From positions 558,001-622,000 of the forward strand of contig NZ_JAENIK010000011.1 of assembly GCF_016595465.1 (NCBI RefSeq): a DNA stretch of 64,000 nt. The letters are read 5' to 3'. Below the pieces are notes generated by a model. It saw only the letters and a list, made by a program, of their open reading frames with translations. It had not been told where the DNA came from and made no database searches. Of this stretch, positions 55,642 through 64,000 are shown piece by piece (position 1 is the stretch's first letter; each line of letters starts with the position of its first letter). The translations under genes were made by a program, and so were the position numbers. This stretch comes from Luteolibacter yonseiensis (GTDB lineage: Bacteria; Verrucomicrobiota; Verrucomicrobiia; Verrucomicrobiales; Akkermansiaceae).

Positions 55642-57507
55642 ATGTTTGGCTTGAAGTATCATTGCGGGAGAAAGGGAGTCCTGCTGTTTTCCCTCGGGCT
55701 GTTTTTTCCCGTTAATGATATCACCGCTGGCATTGTCGCCTTGTCGAGCCACACGATGGTGGTAGGAGCCGACGGACGTCTTATCGCGTCGGGGCCGAAC
55801 ATGGGTGGTCAACTCGGCGTAGGTGATATTTTCACCCGTCGGACATTCTGCCCGCCGCTGGGAAACGGTGTGTGGGTGGATGTGTGGGCCGGATCAAGGG
55901 CGACTTTCGCAAAAATGGCGGATGGATCACTATGGGGCTGCGGTATTCCGGATTTAGGGATGTTGGGTGTCGGGGAGCCGCCGCCCGGCGATGGGAGATC
56001 GTTCCTTCGAGTGGGCACGGACAACGATTGGTTGGATGTTTCAATCGGGGAACGCCATGGAATCGGCCGCAAAACGAATGGGTCGCTTTGGGTCTGGGGC
56101 TATGGTCCTTCCGGACAATTGGGGTTGGGACCTGACTTCTCCTATCAGATTTCCCCGATCCAACTCGGGACCGATACCGGCTGGCTTGGATTTGACGCGG
56201 GAAACAGCTTCAACGTCGCCATCAAGGCGGACGGCAGCCTTTGGTCGTGGGGCCAGAACAGTTACGGGCAACTTGGAACCGGTGTCTCGGGCAACCGTTA
56301 TACTCCCGGCCGTATCGGCGCGCTGGCTGGCTGGGCGAAGGTATCGGCAGGAGATACGCACAGCCTGGCGATCCGGTCCGATGGAACTCTCTGGGCATGG
56401 GGCTCGAATGGCACGGGCAAGCTCGGCATTGGCACGACGACTGGAACGAATGTTCCTGTACCGGTCGGCACCGACACCGATTGGCTGGCGGTAAGCGCCG
56501 GTTACGCCCACTCTCTCGCGCTCAAGACCGACGGCTCGCTATGGGCATGGGGAAACAACAGCCGCGGGCAGCTTGGAACAGGCGATACTGTCAGCCGGCT
56601 TTCCCCGGTCAGGGTCGGTACGGCCAACGGCTGGCAGTCCGTCAACGCGGGCAACCTTCATTCCTCTGCGGTGCGCTCCGGAGGGACTGTCTGGCTCTGG
56701 GGCGCGAACGAGGGCGGCGAACTCGGAGTTTCCGGTGGAGATCGTCTTGAGCCGTCAGCGGTATTTTACACGCCGACTCCGGATATTTCCGTCTCGACCG
56801 TCGCCATCCCGTTACATGACTCCCATTTGGCTGTGTCCGGAGAACAAAAGTACACGTTCTCGTCCACCACCGAGGGTTCACCGACATCGGCGAATTTCAC
56901 GATTTTCAACCATGGTTCTTCCACGCTGCAAATCAGCAACGTGCGAACCGCCCCCGGTTTTTCGGCAGGTCTGGCCGTGCCCGCCACCCTCGCACCCGGA
57001 GGCTCGGTGGTTTTCCCCGTGACTCTGGACGCGACGCGTGCCGGGCTGCTTTCCGAGAGCCTGGTACTTTCTTCGAATGATCCTGATGAAGCCGAATTCG
57101 TGATAAATCTGACGGGAAGAGTCTATTCATTCACCGACGACAATGATGGCGACGGACTGAGCGATGCGGCCGAGGTGAAATTGGCGGAAATGGGTTTCCG
57201 TTGGGACACGCCCGATCCTGGGTTGCTGGCCGTATTGCGTGCCGAAGGACATCGCGCCGGATTGGTGACCGAGGCGGTATTGCGCGCGGCGCATCAGGGT
57301 GGAGCCCTTTTCAAGCAAAACGAGGTGACCCGGAAGGCGACGTTTGAATTGAGGTTGGAAAAATCCACCGACCTCTCGGATTTTATCGGAGCCGGCATCA
57401 CAGGTGCGAGCGTTGATGGTGGCGGGCGTTTGCTGGTTCCTCAGCCGCTTGATGGCCAGAAGTCATTTTTTCGTTTTGCCACGCAGTCCCCGCTTTCCAC
57501 CCCATGA
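55642..57507 (+). CDS. exported RCC1-repeat protein (copy A)
   Basis: A 621-aa protein with an N-terminal signal-like segment. Residues about 35-375 are at least six RCC1 repeats with the core SLWxWGxNxxGQLGxG (for example GSLWSWGQNSYGQLGTG), likely a seven-bladed propeller. About 385-490 is a choice-of-anchor/ASPM-like Ig domain (ANFTIFNHGSSTLQISNV). It is followed by an acidic calcium-binding-like loop, DDNDGDGLSDAAE. This fits a cell-surface or periplasmic binding protein; no ligand can be named. Its stop overlaps the next gene's start by 4 bp. Confidence 0.85.
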   Translation: MFGLKYHCGRKGVLLFSLGLFFPVNDITAGIVALSSHTMVVGADGRLIASGPNMGGQLGVGDIFTRRTFCPPLGNGVWVDVWAGSRATFAKMADGSLWGCGIPDLGMLGVGEPPPGDGRSFLRVGTDNDWLDVSIGERHGIGRKTNGSLWVWGYGPSGQLGLGPDFSYQISPIQLGTDTGWLGFDAGNSFNVAIKADGSLWSWGQNSYGQLGTGVSGNRYTPGRIGALAGWAKVSAGDTHSLAIRSDGTLWAWGSNGTGKLGIGTTTGTNVPVPVGTDTDWLAVSAGYAHSLALKTDGSLWAWGNNSRGQLGTGDTVSRLSPVRVGTANGWQSVNAGNLHSSAVRSGGTVWLWGANEGGELGVSGGDRLEPSAVFYTPTPDISVSTVAIPLHDSHLAVSGEQKYTFSSTTEGSPTSANFTIFNHGSSTLQISNVRTAPGFSAGLAVPATLAPGGSVVFPVTLDATRAGLLSESLVLSSNDPDEAEFVINLTGRVYSFTDDNDGDGLSDAAEVKLAEMGFRWDTPDPGLLAVLRAEGHRAGLVTEAVLRAAHQGGALFKQNEVTRKATFELRLEKSTDLSDFIGAGITGASVDGGGRLLVPQPLDGQKSFFRFATQSPLSTP

Positions 57508-59273
57508 GACATTTCTTAAAACCAGCGTTTACCGGCGGACTTGGAATCGCGATGGCGGCGCTATCCTTCATCACCCATGGAGCCGCCGCCCCACTGGTGG
57601 GTGCCGGGAGCCATTCCTCAATAGTCGTCCGGGACGATAATTTTCTCTGGAGCGCCGGACCTTACGGAAGCCACGCGCCCCCTTCCGCCCTGAAACTCGG
57701 CACCGCGTGGTCCGTCATCGACTGTGTGGATGACAGAACGGTGGGCATCGACTCAAACGGAGCATTGTGGACCTGGGGATCCGCAATCGGACTCGAACGC
57801 CCGTATTCATCGGTTTATCCTGTTCAAGTAGGAACGGATTCCCACTGGCGGTCCGTTTCAGCCGATGACAGGTATACGCTTGCAGTCAAGGAGGACGGAA
57901 CGCTTTGGGGGTGGGGTAATTTTTACGTGGGATATGTCCCGATTTTTGACTCTTGGGTGCCCGTTCAGGTGGGCAGCGCCAGCAATTGGTCGTTCGTGAC
58001 CGGCTCCGGCTACAATCTCGGCATCCGCAAGGACGGTTCGTTATGGGCATTGGGCCACAATGGTCACGGCAACCTCGGCGACGGCACAAACGTAAGCAGG
58101 ACCGAACCGGTCCGGGTGGGCAATGCCACCAATTGGAAATCGGCCGCCTGCGTCGATTGGACCAGCTTTGGAATCAAGGAAGATGGCAGCTTGTGGGTTT
58201 GGGGCGGGAACGGGGGAACCTATGGAAATGGCGGCACCGGGGGAAGCTCGATGGTTCCCGTCCGGGTGGGCACGGACAACAACTGGCGGAAGATTTCCGG
58301 GAAAAATTCCGCGGTGCTGGCACTCAGGACCGACGGGTCATTGTGGAGCTGGGGCGTCAATTCCGGCGGCATGCTCGGACTCGGAGCCACCACCGCCCAA
58401 TATTCTCCCGCCCGTATCGGCACAGATAAAAACTGGGCGGACGTGTCCGCAGGCGACGGGCATGTCATCGCCGCGCGGACCGACGGCTCCATCTGGGCAT
58501 GGGGAAACAACGCGATCGGGCAATTCGGGATCACCGGAGTTTCCTCAAGCAATGTTCCACTCGATGTCAGCACGGCTTTCGTGGCCGTGCCCCGTTTTGT
58601 GATTTATGATGATTACGGACCTGTCGTGAACTATCCCCAACAATATTGGTCGGTCAAAACCGCGATTGAACATGAGCCGACGGATCTGGAGATCAGGATC
58701 AGGAACGACGGCTTCATTCCACTGGATTTGTCAGCCAGCAGAGCGCAAGGCTTCACCGCCACATTTCCGCCGACGGTCGCGGGATTGTCGGATGCCACCA
58801 TCAAGGTGCGGATGGATGCCGGGACGGCTGGAAATTTTGTCGGACAATTGGTGCTCAACTCCAACGATTCCGCCCGACCGATGTTCACCGTCAACCTCGA
58901 CGGCCGGGTGGTTTCCGCCGCGGACGACACGGATAACGACGGCATGAATGATGCGGCCGAAGTGGCTCTCGCGCCCTTGGGGTTTGTCTGGAATTCCACT
59001 GAGACCACCAAAGTCGCGCAGTTTTTCGAAAATGCCGGTCTGGCAGGTCTTTTTCAAGCGAGCGAAATTCAAGCGGTGGAATGGAAGGCCGGGGCTCCGT
59101 TCATCAATCTGCCCGCCCAGACGATCCGGATTCCATTGGAATTGAAAAGTTCCGCCGATATTTCAGCGCCGTTGATCACTCCGGAGAATCTGCTCGAATC
59201 TGCGGGTGGAGGCTTGGAAATTTCAGTTCCATTGCAGCCCGGCAAGCGCTTCATTTGGTTGAAAAAGCCCTGA
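57504..59273 (+). CDS. exported RCC1-repeat protein (copy B)
   Basis: A 589-aa paralogue of the gene before it, starting within its stop codon (ATGA). The signal is MRHFLKPAFTGGLGIAMAAL... followed by AAA. RCC1 repeats run from about residue 40 to 350 (LWALGHNGHGNLGDG; SLWSWGVNSGGMLGLG; SIWAWGNNAIGQFG). An Ig-like domain (DLEIRIRNDGFIPLDLSASR) and a DDTDNDGMNDAAE loop follow in the same order as copy A. Translational coupling suggests equal amounts of the two, perhaps a heteromer (inference). Confidence 0.85.
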   Translation: MRHFLKPAFTGGLGIAMAALSFITHGAAAPLVGAGSHSSIVVRDDNFLWSAGPYGSHAPPSALKLGTAWSVIDCVDDRTVGIDSNGALWTWGSAIGLERPYSSVYPVQVGTDSHWRSVSADDRYTLAVKEDGTLWGWGNFYVGYVPIFDSWVPVQVGSASNWSFVTGSGYNLGIRKDGSLWALGHNGHGNLGDGTNVSRTEPVRVGNATNWKSAACVDWTSFGIKEDGSLWVWGGNGGTYGNGGTGGSSMVPVRVGTDNNWRKISGKNSAVLALRTDGSLWSWGVNSGGMLGLGATTAQYSPARIGTDKNWADVSAGDGHVIAARTDGSIWAWGNNAIGQFGITGVSSSNVPLDVSTAFVAVPRFVIYDDYGPVVNYPQQYWSVKTAIEHEPTDLEIRIRNDGFIPLDLSASRAQGFTATFPPTVAGLSDATIKVRMDAGTAGNFVGQLVLNSNDSARPMFTVNLDGRVVSAADDTDNDGMNDAAEVALAPLGFVWNSTETTKVAQFFENAGLAGLFQASEIQAVEWKAGAPFINLPAQTIRIPLELKSSADISAPLITPENLLESAGGGLEISVPLQPGKRFIWLKKP

Positions 59274-59277
59274 CGCC

Positions 59278-60381
59278 TCACCCTTGATTCAGCCCCACGA
59301 TGATCAAAATCACGATCAGCGCCGCCAGAATCGCCAAGGTGATCTTCACCCAGCTCAGCGGATGCTCTCCCGCCATTTTTCCGGTGTAGCCGTTCGCCAC
59401 GACCTGGAAGGATTTGCTGCCGTAGGTGTAGGTGGCGAGCCAGACGGGAACAAGGATGTGCTTGAAGGTGCGGCCTTGGTAACGGGAGGTGACCTGCAGA
59501 TTCCGGTGGGTGTCTCCCGGCACGTCGCGTGAGCAGAGCTGGTGGATGGTGTCGTCCATCTGTTGCTTGCTGGTTTGGGATGCCTGGCGCAGATCGACCT
59601 GGTATCGCTCCACGGTCCAGCCTCGGACAAAGGCGGGTTCGTAGGGTTTCAGATCGCTGGTGGTGGGGAAGGGTTCCACCTTGCGCAGAAGCTGGGTATG
59701 GATGCCGACGGTTCCGGGGACCATGTCGTCATCGAAAAAATGAGCGAGCCGGCCTTCGCTATATTCCCAACGTGTTTTTTGAACCTGTCGGGTTTGGGTT
59801 TTGCCGTCGGAGTCGCGGTAGGTCTCCGTGACGTAATAATGATAGCCGGACTCGGCGGTCCACTCCGCATCCACGTGCGCGTCGAAGGTCCAGTAGGGGA
59901 GATAGATGCCGTGGAGGGTGTCGGTCAGGGCGGCGCTCTTCAGTTTGTTCGGCGCCCACCAGCGGCTGCGGTACCACGTGCGGAGGAGGTCGCGCACCTG
60001 GGTCGCGGGGATCACGACCGGCAGCAGGCTTTCGGGCGTGATGACATCGGTCATGCTGTCCACCGGCACGATGGCGGGGGAGCCGCAGAAGTCGCAACGC
60101 TGTGCGGCGCGGTCCGGATCGAAAATGCTGATCGCCCGGCAGCTTTCGCATTTGACGGATTTCTTCTCCGCCCGGAGCCCGCGATCCTGGATGCCGACGG
60201 ATGCGAGGGCCTGCTCCAGGTCGTGCTCGACGATTCCCGCTCCGGTCGGCTCCACGCCGTCCGACCACGGCAGGACGGTGCCGCAGTAAGGACAGGCGAG
60301 AGCCTGCTTGGCTGGATTCCATTCCGCATCCCCGCCGCATTCCGGGCAGGGATGTTTCCGCAGTGCGCTGACTTCTGCCAT
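59278..60381 (-). CDS. membrane-anchored double zinc-ribbon protein
   Basis: A 367-aa protein. Two TFIIB-like zinc ribbons lie at the N-terminus: CPECGG...CPYCG (about 11-33) and CESCRA...CDFCGSP (about 79-100). A long central region follows, with VHTQLLRKVEPFPT and YLPYWTFDAHVDAEW. A single C-terminal helix (ITLAILAALIVILIIVGL) anchors it. Such proteins are encoded near SPFH proteins, as in Bacillus subtilis ydjG/ydjI beside pspA (analogy from known biology). It starts 9 bp after the SPFH gene's stop, so they form an operon. Confidence 0.78.
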   Translation of the reverse strand: MAEVSALRKHPCPECGGDAEWNPAKQALACPYCGTVLPWSDGVEPTGAGIVEHDLEQALASVGIQDRGLRAEKKSVKCESCRAISIFDPDRAAQRCDFCGSPAIVPVDSMTDVITPESLLPVVIPATQVRDLLRTWYRSRWWAPNKLKSAALTDTLHGIYLPYWTFDAHVDAEWTAESGYHYYVTETYRDSDGKTQTRQVQKTRWEYSEGRLAHFFDDDMVPGTVGIHTQLLRKVEPFPTTSDLKPYEPAFVRGWTVERYQVDLRQASQTSKQQMDDTIHQLCSRDVPGDTHRNLQVTSRYQGRTFKHILVPVWLATYTYGSKSFQVVANGYTGKMAGEHPLSWVKITLAILAALIVILIIVGLNQG

Positions 60382-60390
60382 GGCGAGGAT

Positions 60391-61446
60391 TTACTCCGCG
60401 AGGAATGCGTCGAGCGCGGTGCGGGTGATGCGGTAGGCGGAACCGATTTTCTTTCCTTTCAGATCCCCGGCGTCGATCGACGCGATGACGTCCGCTTCGG
60501 ACACGCCGAGAATTTCCGCCGCCTGTGCCGGGCTGAGGAGTTCGGGGATTCCCGTGCTGCCCGCGCCGGGCAGCGGTGGCGGGGTGGATTGCATGGATTT
60601 CATCATTTCCTGCGCCATGCCGAAGCCCATCGCCATCTGCCCTGCGGCGGCTGCGGGCGATCCTCCGCCGTCGGCACCACCCTTGGTCATGGACTCGGCC
60701 ATCTGGAATTTCACGTAGTCATTGAGATTTCCGATGACTCCCATGCTCGACCGCTTGTCGATGGCGGCCTCCACCTCGGGAGGCACGGAGACATTCTCCA
60801 CGATGAAACTGGTGATTTCGATGCCGTACTTCGAGATCACCTGCGGATTGATGATCGGCAGCAGCGCTTCGCCGAGTTCGGAATAACGGGAGGCCACGTC
60901 GAGAGCGGGCACTCCGGCCGAGGCGAGGGCGTCGCTGAACACGCTGACGATCCGCGAGCGCATGGTATCCGCGAATTCATCCAACCGGAAATGATGATCC
61001 GTCCCCGCGACCTCCCTGAGGAAAACGGGCGCATCGACGATCTTGAAATCAAAGGTCCCGAACGAGCGCAGGCGCACCACGCCGAAGTCCGCGTCCCGCA
61101 TCATGATGGGGTTCGCGGTACCCCATTTGTTGCCGGTGAAAAGCCGGGTCGTGATGTAGTAGACGTCCGCCTTGAAGGGGGACTGGAAGCCGTATTTCCA
61201 GCCTTTCAACCGGGTGAGCACCGGGATGTTGTCCGTGACCAGCGAATGTTTTCCCGGCCCGAAACAATCCCCATACTGGCCGAGATAGACGAACTGGGCC
61301 GCCTGGCTTTCGCGGACGATGAGCTGCGCGCCGTTCTTGATCGCCTTGTCCTCGTCCGGAAAACGCCACGACAGGGTGTCGCGCGAGTCGTCGTTGAATT
61401 CGATGATTTCCAGCAGTTCGCCCTTGATGAATCCGAGAATGTCCAT
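60391..61446 (-). CDS. SPFH-domain protein with C-terminal excisionase-type HTH
   Basis: A 351-aa protein of the YdjI/virion-core-like SPFH branch. Residues about 15-235 form the SPFH part (LIVRESQAAQFVYLGQYG, DAPVFLREVAGTD, YGIEITSFIVENVSVPPEV). A Gly/Ala/Met-rich linker precedes residues about 298-351: LLSPAQAAEILGVSEADVIA and GSAYRITRTALDAFLAE, a helix-turn-helix of the excisionase/MerR type. The HTH may bind DNA or serve as a protein contact. It precedes the zinc-ribbon protein by 9 bp. Confidence 0.85.
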   Translation of the reverse strand: MDILGFIKGELLEIIEFNDDSRDTLSWRFPDEDKAIKNGAQLIVRESQAAQFVYLGQYGDCFGPGKHSLVTDNIPVLTRLKGWKYGFQSPFKADVYYITTRLFTGNKWGTANPIMMRDADFGVVRLRSFGTFDFKIVDAPVFLREVAGTDHHFRLDEFADTMRSRIVSVFSDALASAGVPALDVASRYSELGEALLPIINPQVISKYGIEITSFIVENVSVPPEVEAAIDKRSSMGVIGNLNDYVKFQMAESMTKGGADGGGSPAAAAGQMAMGFGMAQEMMKSMQSTPPPLPGAGSTGIPELLSPAQAAEILGVSEADVIASIDAGDLKGKKIGSAYRITRTALDAFLAE

Positions 61447-61518
61447 GGTCGTTGAATTGAAATATTGACCTATGGATTACACCTCATCCCGGAGGATAGA
61501 AAGTGGAAACCGCACGGC

Positions 61519-61884
61519 TTATTCCAAACCGCGCGCCGCGACCTCATCCTCGTCCCAGCCGAGGTAGTGGCCGAGCTCGTGGAGGAAGGTGGTGCCTACC
61601 TCGTCCCGATAGTCCTGCTCGTCCTCGCCCACCCATTCCCACAGGTTGGTGAGGAAAAGACGGATGCTCGGGATTTCCGCCGAATCGTTTTCGTCCATCG
61701 CGGACGGGCCTTCGAAGAGTCCGAGTTCGTCGCCCTCCAGCTCCTCGTCATAGGTGCCGCGTCCGGGTTTTTCCTCCATGGAGATGGTGACCTTGTTCGC
61801 GGCTTCCTGAATGTCCGCAGGCAGGATTTTCACCAGGGATTTCAGTTCCTCGTCCGCCCACAGGCTCAGTGTTTCAAAGTTCAT
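61519..61884 (-). CDS. minimal zincin metallopeptidase
   Basis: A 121-aa protein of the small zincin (metallopeptidase, DUF1025-like) family. Its C-terminus has FLHELGHYLGWDEDEVAARG: HExxHxxG followed by an acidic third-ligand candidate. Family size is about 110-130 aa, so this is full length. Targets of such proteins are not known. It lies 72 bp upstream of the SPFH gene and is read in the same direction. Confidence 0.88.
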   Translation of the reverse strand: MNFETLSLWADEELKSLVKILPADIQEAANKVTISMEEKPGRGTYDEELEGDELGLFEGPSAMDENDSAEIPSIRLFLTNLWEWVGEDEQDYRDEVGTTFLHELGHYLGWDEDEVAARGLE

Positions 61885-61962
61885 GGGGATGGCTTACCCG
61901 CTTCGTGCCCGTGATACAAGGATCTTGCAAATGTCCCGCGCCGCCGCCAGAAAGCGCGACGG

Positions 61963-63162
61963 ATGAGCGTTGCTGGAAATGTCGCCCTGGAGTTGCTGAC
62001 CTCGTGTTGGGTGCTGCAATCCGCCGCCGCGCTGGTGAAGACCCGGAAGGCGGCGCGCTTGTTTGGCGAGCACCGGCGCTGGCTGGATGGCAAGGTGAAG
62101 CCTTATGAGAAACGCCGTGTCGCGCTGGTGATCGCGGTGAAGGGTGTTTCGGAAAATTTCGAACGTTTCATGGATTTCGCACTCGGACAGGACTACCCCG
62201 ACTACCGGGTGATCTTCGTCACCGAATCGGAGAACGATCCCGCGCACCCTGCGATCCGCGCGCGGATGGAAGGCTCCGGCCGTGCGACGCTCATCGTGGC
62301 GGGTGCCGCCGCAAACACGGGACAGAAAGTCCATAACCAGCTCGCCGCTTTCAGGGCATTGGAAAATGCCGACCGCATCGTCGCGTTCGCGGATGGTGAT
62401 CTTTTCGGTCGCAAGGACTGGCTTTCATGTCTTGTGCTGCCGCTGAACATGGCCCAGGCGGATTGCTCCACCGGCTACCGTTGGTTTGTCCCGGCGGATC
62501 AATCCATGCCGAACAGGGTGGTGACGCTCATCGGCACCGCCATCGAGCCGCTCATCGGCCCGAACTGGCGGATGTGTCTGTGGGGGGGCTCCATGGCGGT
62601 GACACGCGAGATTTTCGAAGAATTGGAGATCCCGAAGAATCTCGAAGGCAGCATCAATGACGATGCGCGCATCAGCCAGTTGGCGAGGCGTGCGGGAAAG
62701 CGCATGCGCTACGTGCGCTCGGTGGCCGCGCCATCTCCGGTGGACTTCGACTGGGCCGCGTTGTTTGAATTCGGACGCCGCCAGTATTTCCAACTGCGTA
62801 TCTATCAGCCGCTGCTGTGGTGGATGGCGCTGATGATCCCGCTGCTTTTCCTGGCGAGTTTCTCCACCTGCCTGGTGCGGCTGGGCATGGGCGAACTCCA
62901 CATGCTGGTCTTCATCGGCGTGGCGGTTTTGTTGAATCTGAAAAGGACGGAAGTCCGGCGTGGTTACTTGAAATACCGCTTCGACCAGGGAGAGGCGGCG
63001 CCATTGGATGAAGCTGTCAAAGGAAGCTGGTGGTTGGATCCGCTGATCAATGTCGTCCACCTGCTCATCATCCTCAGCTCCGCCTGCGGGCGGCAGATCG
63101 TCTGGGCCGGTATCCGCTACCGGGTGACCGCCCCACAGAAGACGGAAATTCTCCGCAGGTAG
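61963..63162 (+). CDS. ceramide glucosyltransferase-like GT2 (HpnI/GT21 type)
   Basis: A 399-aa membrane glycosyltransferase. YRVIFVTESENDPAHPAI is the D1 region, RIVAFADGDLFGRKDW the D2 region, and CSTGYRWFVP the D3 region. A GRRQYFQLRIYQPLL segment resembles the (Q/R)xxRW motif that binds the acceptor. Hydrophobic helices near residues 285-335 and 360-380 anchor it. It would add a sugar to a lipid such as a hopanoid or ceramide-like acceptor. Confidence 0.85.
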   Translation: MSVAGNVALELLTSCWVLQSAAALVKTRKAARLFGEHRRWLDGKVKPYEKRRVALVIAVKGVSENFERFMDFALGQDYPDYRVIFVTESENDPAHPAIRARMEGSGRATLIVAGAAANTGQKVHNQLAAFRALENADRIVAFADGDLFGRKDWLSCLVLPLNMAQADCSTGYRWFVPADQSMPNRVVTLIGTAIEPLIGPNWRMCLWGGSMAVTREIFEELEIPKNLEGSINDDARISQLARRAGKRMRYVRSVAAPSPVDFDWAALFEFGRRQYFQLRIYQPLLWWMALMIPLLFLASFSTCLVRLGMGELHMLVFIGVAVLLNLKRTEVRRGYLKYRFDQGEAAPLDEAVKGSWWLDPLINVVHLLIILSSACGRQIVWAGIRYRVTAPQKTEILRR

Positions 63163-63213
63163 TCCGAGGCCTGCGGGCGGCCTTTGGTGCGGCGCGGAGA
63201 CAAGCTGTTTGCC

Positions 63214-64000
63214 TCAATGAAACGGGCACTTGGCGGGGGCCGCGGCCGCTTCAGCCGGCTCGTCGGGGATCGTCTGTTCGTGCTTCACCTGCGGTCGTTT
63301 CCAGACGCGGAGTGAGATCCCATCCAGCGAGCGGATCGTCAGGCGGGATGTCGGCTCCGGCTCCGGACCGGGGGCGGGTTCGAAGCGATAACGTCTCGTC
63401 AGGGTCGCCAGAATGAGCATGGCCTCCTGCATGGCGAATGCCGCGCCGATGCAGATGCGCGGTCCCTGGCCGAAGGGAATGTAGGCGCAGGGCGGTTGGT
63501 CGAGCCCGCCTTCGAAGCGGTCGGGATCGAACTCGTTCGGCCTCTCCCACAGATCGCGATGACGGTGGACCAGCCATGGAGAGATCACGATGGGCGAGCC
63601 ATCCGGCAGATCCTTCTTCTGCAGCTTCTGTCCTCCCGTCGCCTTGCGGAACGTGAGGAACCCGACCGGCGGATAGATCCGCATGGTCTCCCGGAAGACA
63701 TTCCGGATCTGGCGGTGGCGGGGGATGTCCTTGAACTCCGGTTGGCGGTCGCCGAGAAGCTGGCAGGTTTCCACATGCAGCTTTTCCTGGATCTCCGGGC
63801 ACTTGGAGAGGAGGAACAACGACCAGGAGAGCGCGCTGGCCGATGTTTCGTGACCGGCCAGGAAAAGCATCGCCACCTGGTCCACCAGTTCCTCCAGCGT
63901 GTAAACCGAGCCATCCACCGGATCGCTTGTTTCGAGCAGCGACTGCAGGATGTCCTTGTGCCCCGCATTCTCGCCGCGCTGGTGCGCTTCGTAACGCTTG
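63214..64000 (-). CDS. cytochrome P450 (5' end beyond the window)
   Basis: At least 262 codons are in the window; the frame stays open to 64000, so the N-terminus is missing. The I-helix motif AGHETSASALSWSL carries the oxygen-activating Thr. ExxR is in VFRETMRIYPPVGF, and the heme-binding loop is PFGQGPRICIGAAFA with the axial Cys. The C-terminus ends KCPFH after an Ala-rich tail. It is a monooxygenase of the CYP102/fatty-acid-like group by style; the substrate is unknown. Confidence 0.93.
   Translation of the reverse strand, partial: KRYEAHQRGENAGHKDILQSLLETSDPVDGSVYTLEELVDQVAMLFLAGHETSASALSWSLFLLSKCPEIQEKLHVETCQLLGDRQPEFKDIPRHRQIRNVFRETMRIYPPVGFLTFRKATGGQKLQKKDLPDGSPIVISPWLVHRHRDLWERPNEFDPDRFEGGLDQPPCAYIPFGQGPRICIGAAFAMQEAMLILATLTRRYRFEPAPGPEPEPTSRLTIRSLDGISLRVWKRPQVKHEQTIPDEPAEAAAAPAKCPFH

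Noticed and set aside
55642-59273. RCC1 repeats as a DNA-level tandem repeat or phase-variable tract
   Set aside because: The periodicity is at protein level only; the nucleotide repeats are diverged and both frames are intact.
59542-61455. 637-aa plus-strand open frame opposite the zinc-ribbon and SPFH genes
   Set aside because: It spans two clear minus-strand genes and lacks any domain or signal; it is an antisense shadow of GC-rich coding sequence.

Overview
This 64 kb window is from a GC-rich bacterium, most likely a Verrucomicrobiota member of the Verrucomicrobiales (Luteolibacter-like). The evidence is inference from gene content. The ribonucleotide reductase pair resembles the chlamydial (PVC superphylum) type: a 1089-aa NrdA with two ATP cones and a NrdB lacking the radical tyrosine. 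There is also a PEP-CTERM protein, tandem RCC1-repeat exported proteins and the yceD-rpmF-plsX-fabH order. No rRNA, tRNA or CRISPR array was seen.

Region by region. 1-3860 is an accessory island: a decayed IS3-family element, then an AT-richer three-gene minus-strand operon. It encodes a small winged-helix protein, a CHAT-type caspase-like protease with the same kind of winged helix, and a SPGDV/DUF4062-like nucleotide-binding domain fused to an OST-HTH/LOTUS domain. This is the best candidate for an undescribed system, probably a conflict/defence operon. 4036-8491 holds nrdA and nrdB. 8492-9772 holds structured intergenic DNA and an MntA/HepT toxin-antitoxin pair with a twice-frameshifted HepT. 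9810-14983 holds an M42 peptidase and the yceD-rpmF-plsX/fabH lipid cluster, interrupted by an opposite-strand beta-barrel gene.

15087-44930 is a large surface-polysaccharide locus of the ABC-transporter (group 2, Kps) type. A plus-strand arm has a KpsS-like transferase, a CMP-sialate-type synthetase fused to a HAD phosphatase, a decayed capsule gene and two sulfotransferases. A roughly 18 kb minus-strand arm runs kpsD, a DUF1353 lipoprotein, kpsM, kpsT, kpsE, then large modular glycosyltransferases, a sulfotransferase and FkbM-type methyltransferases. kpsC is divergent from kpsD and is followed by a GT4 enzyme and a POT transporter. Together these would build, decorate (sulfation, O-methylation) and export a Kdo-anchored capsule. 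Two plus-strand transcription units (one intact, one decayed) share a duplicated leader.

44984-64000 is mostly ordinary chromosome: small membrane proteins, DUF2071, a HI0933-family flavoprotein, a YqeY protein, a PEP-CTERM protein, a GH81 beta-1,3-glucanase, two VOC proteins, an M29 aminopeptidase, purN, two RCC1 proteins, a zinc-ribbon/SPFH pair, a zincin, a ceramide-glucosyltransferase-like GT and a cytochrome P450 cut off by the window end. Clear Shine-Dalgarno sequences are rare, so start choices rest mainly on homology, overlaps and spacing.
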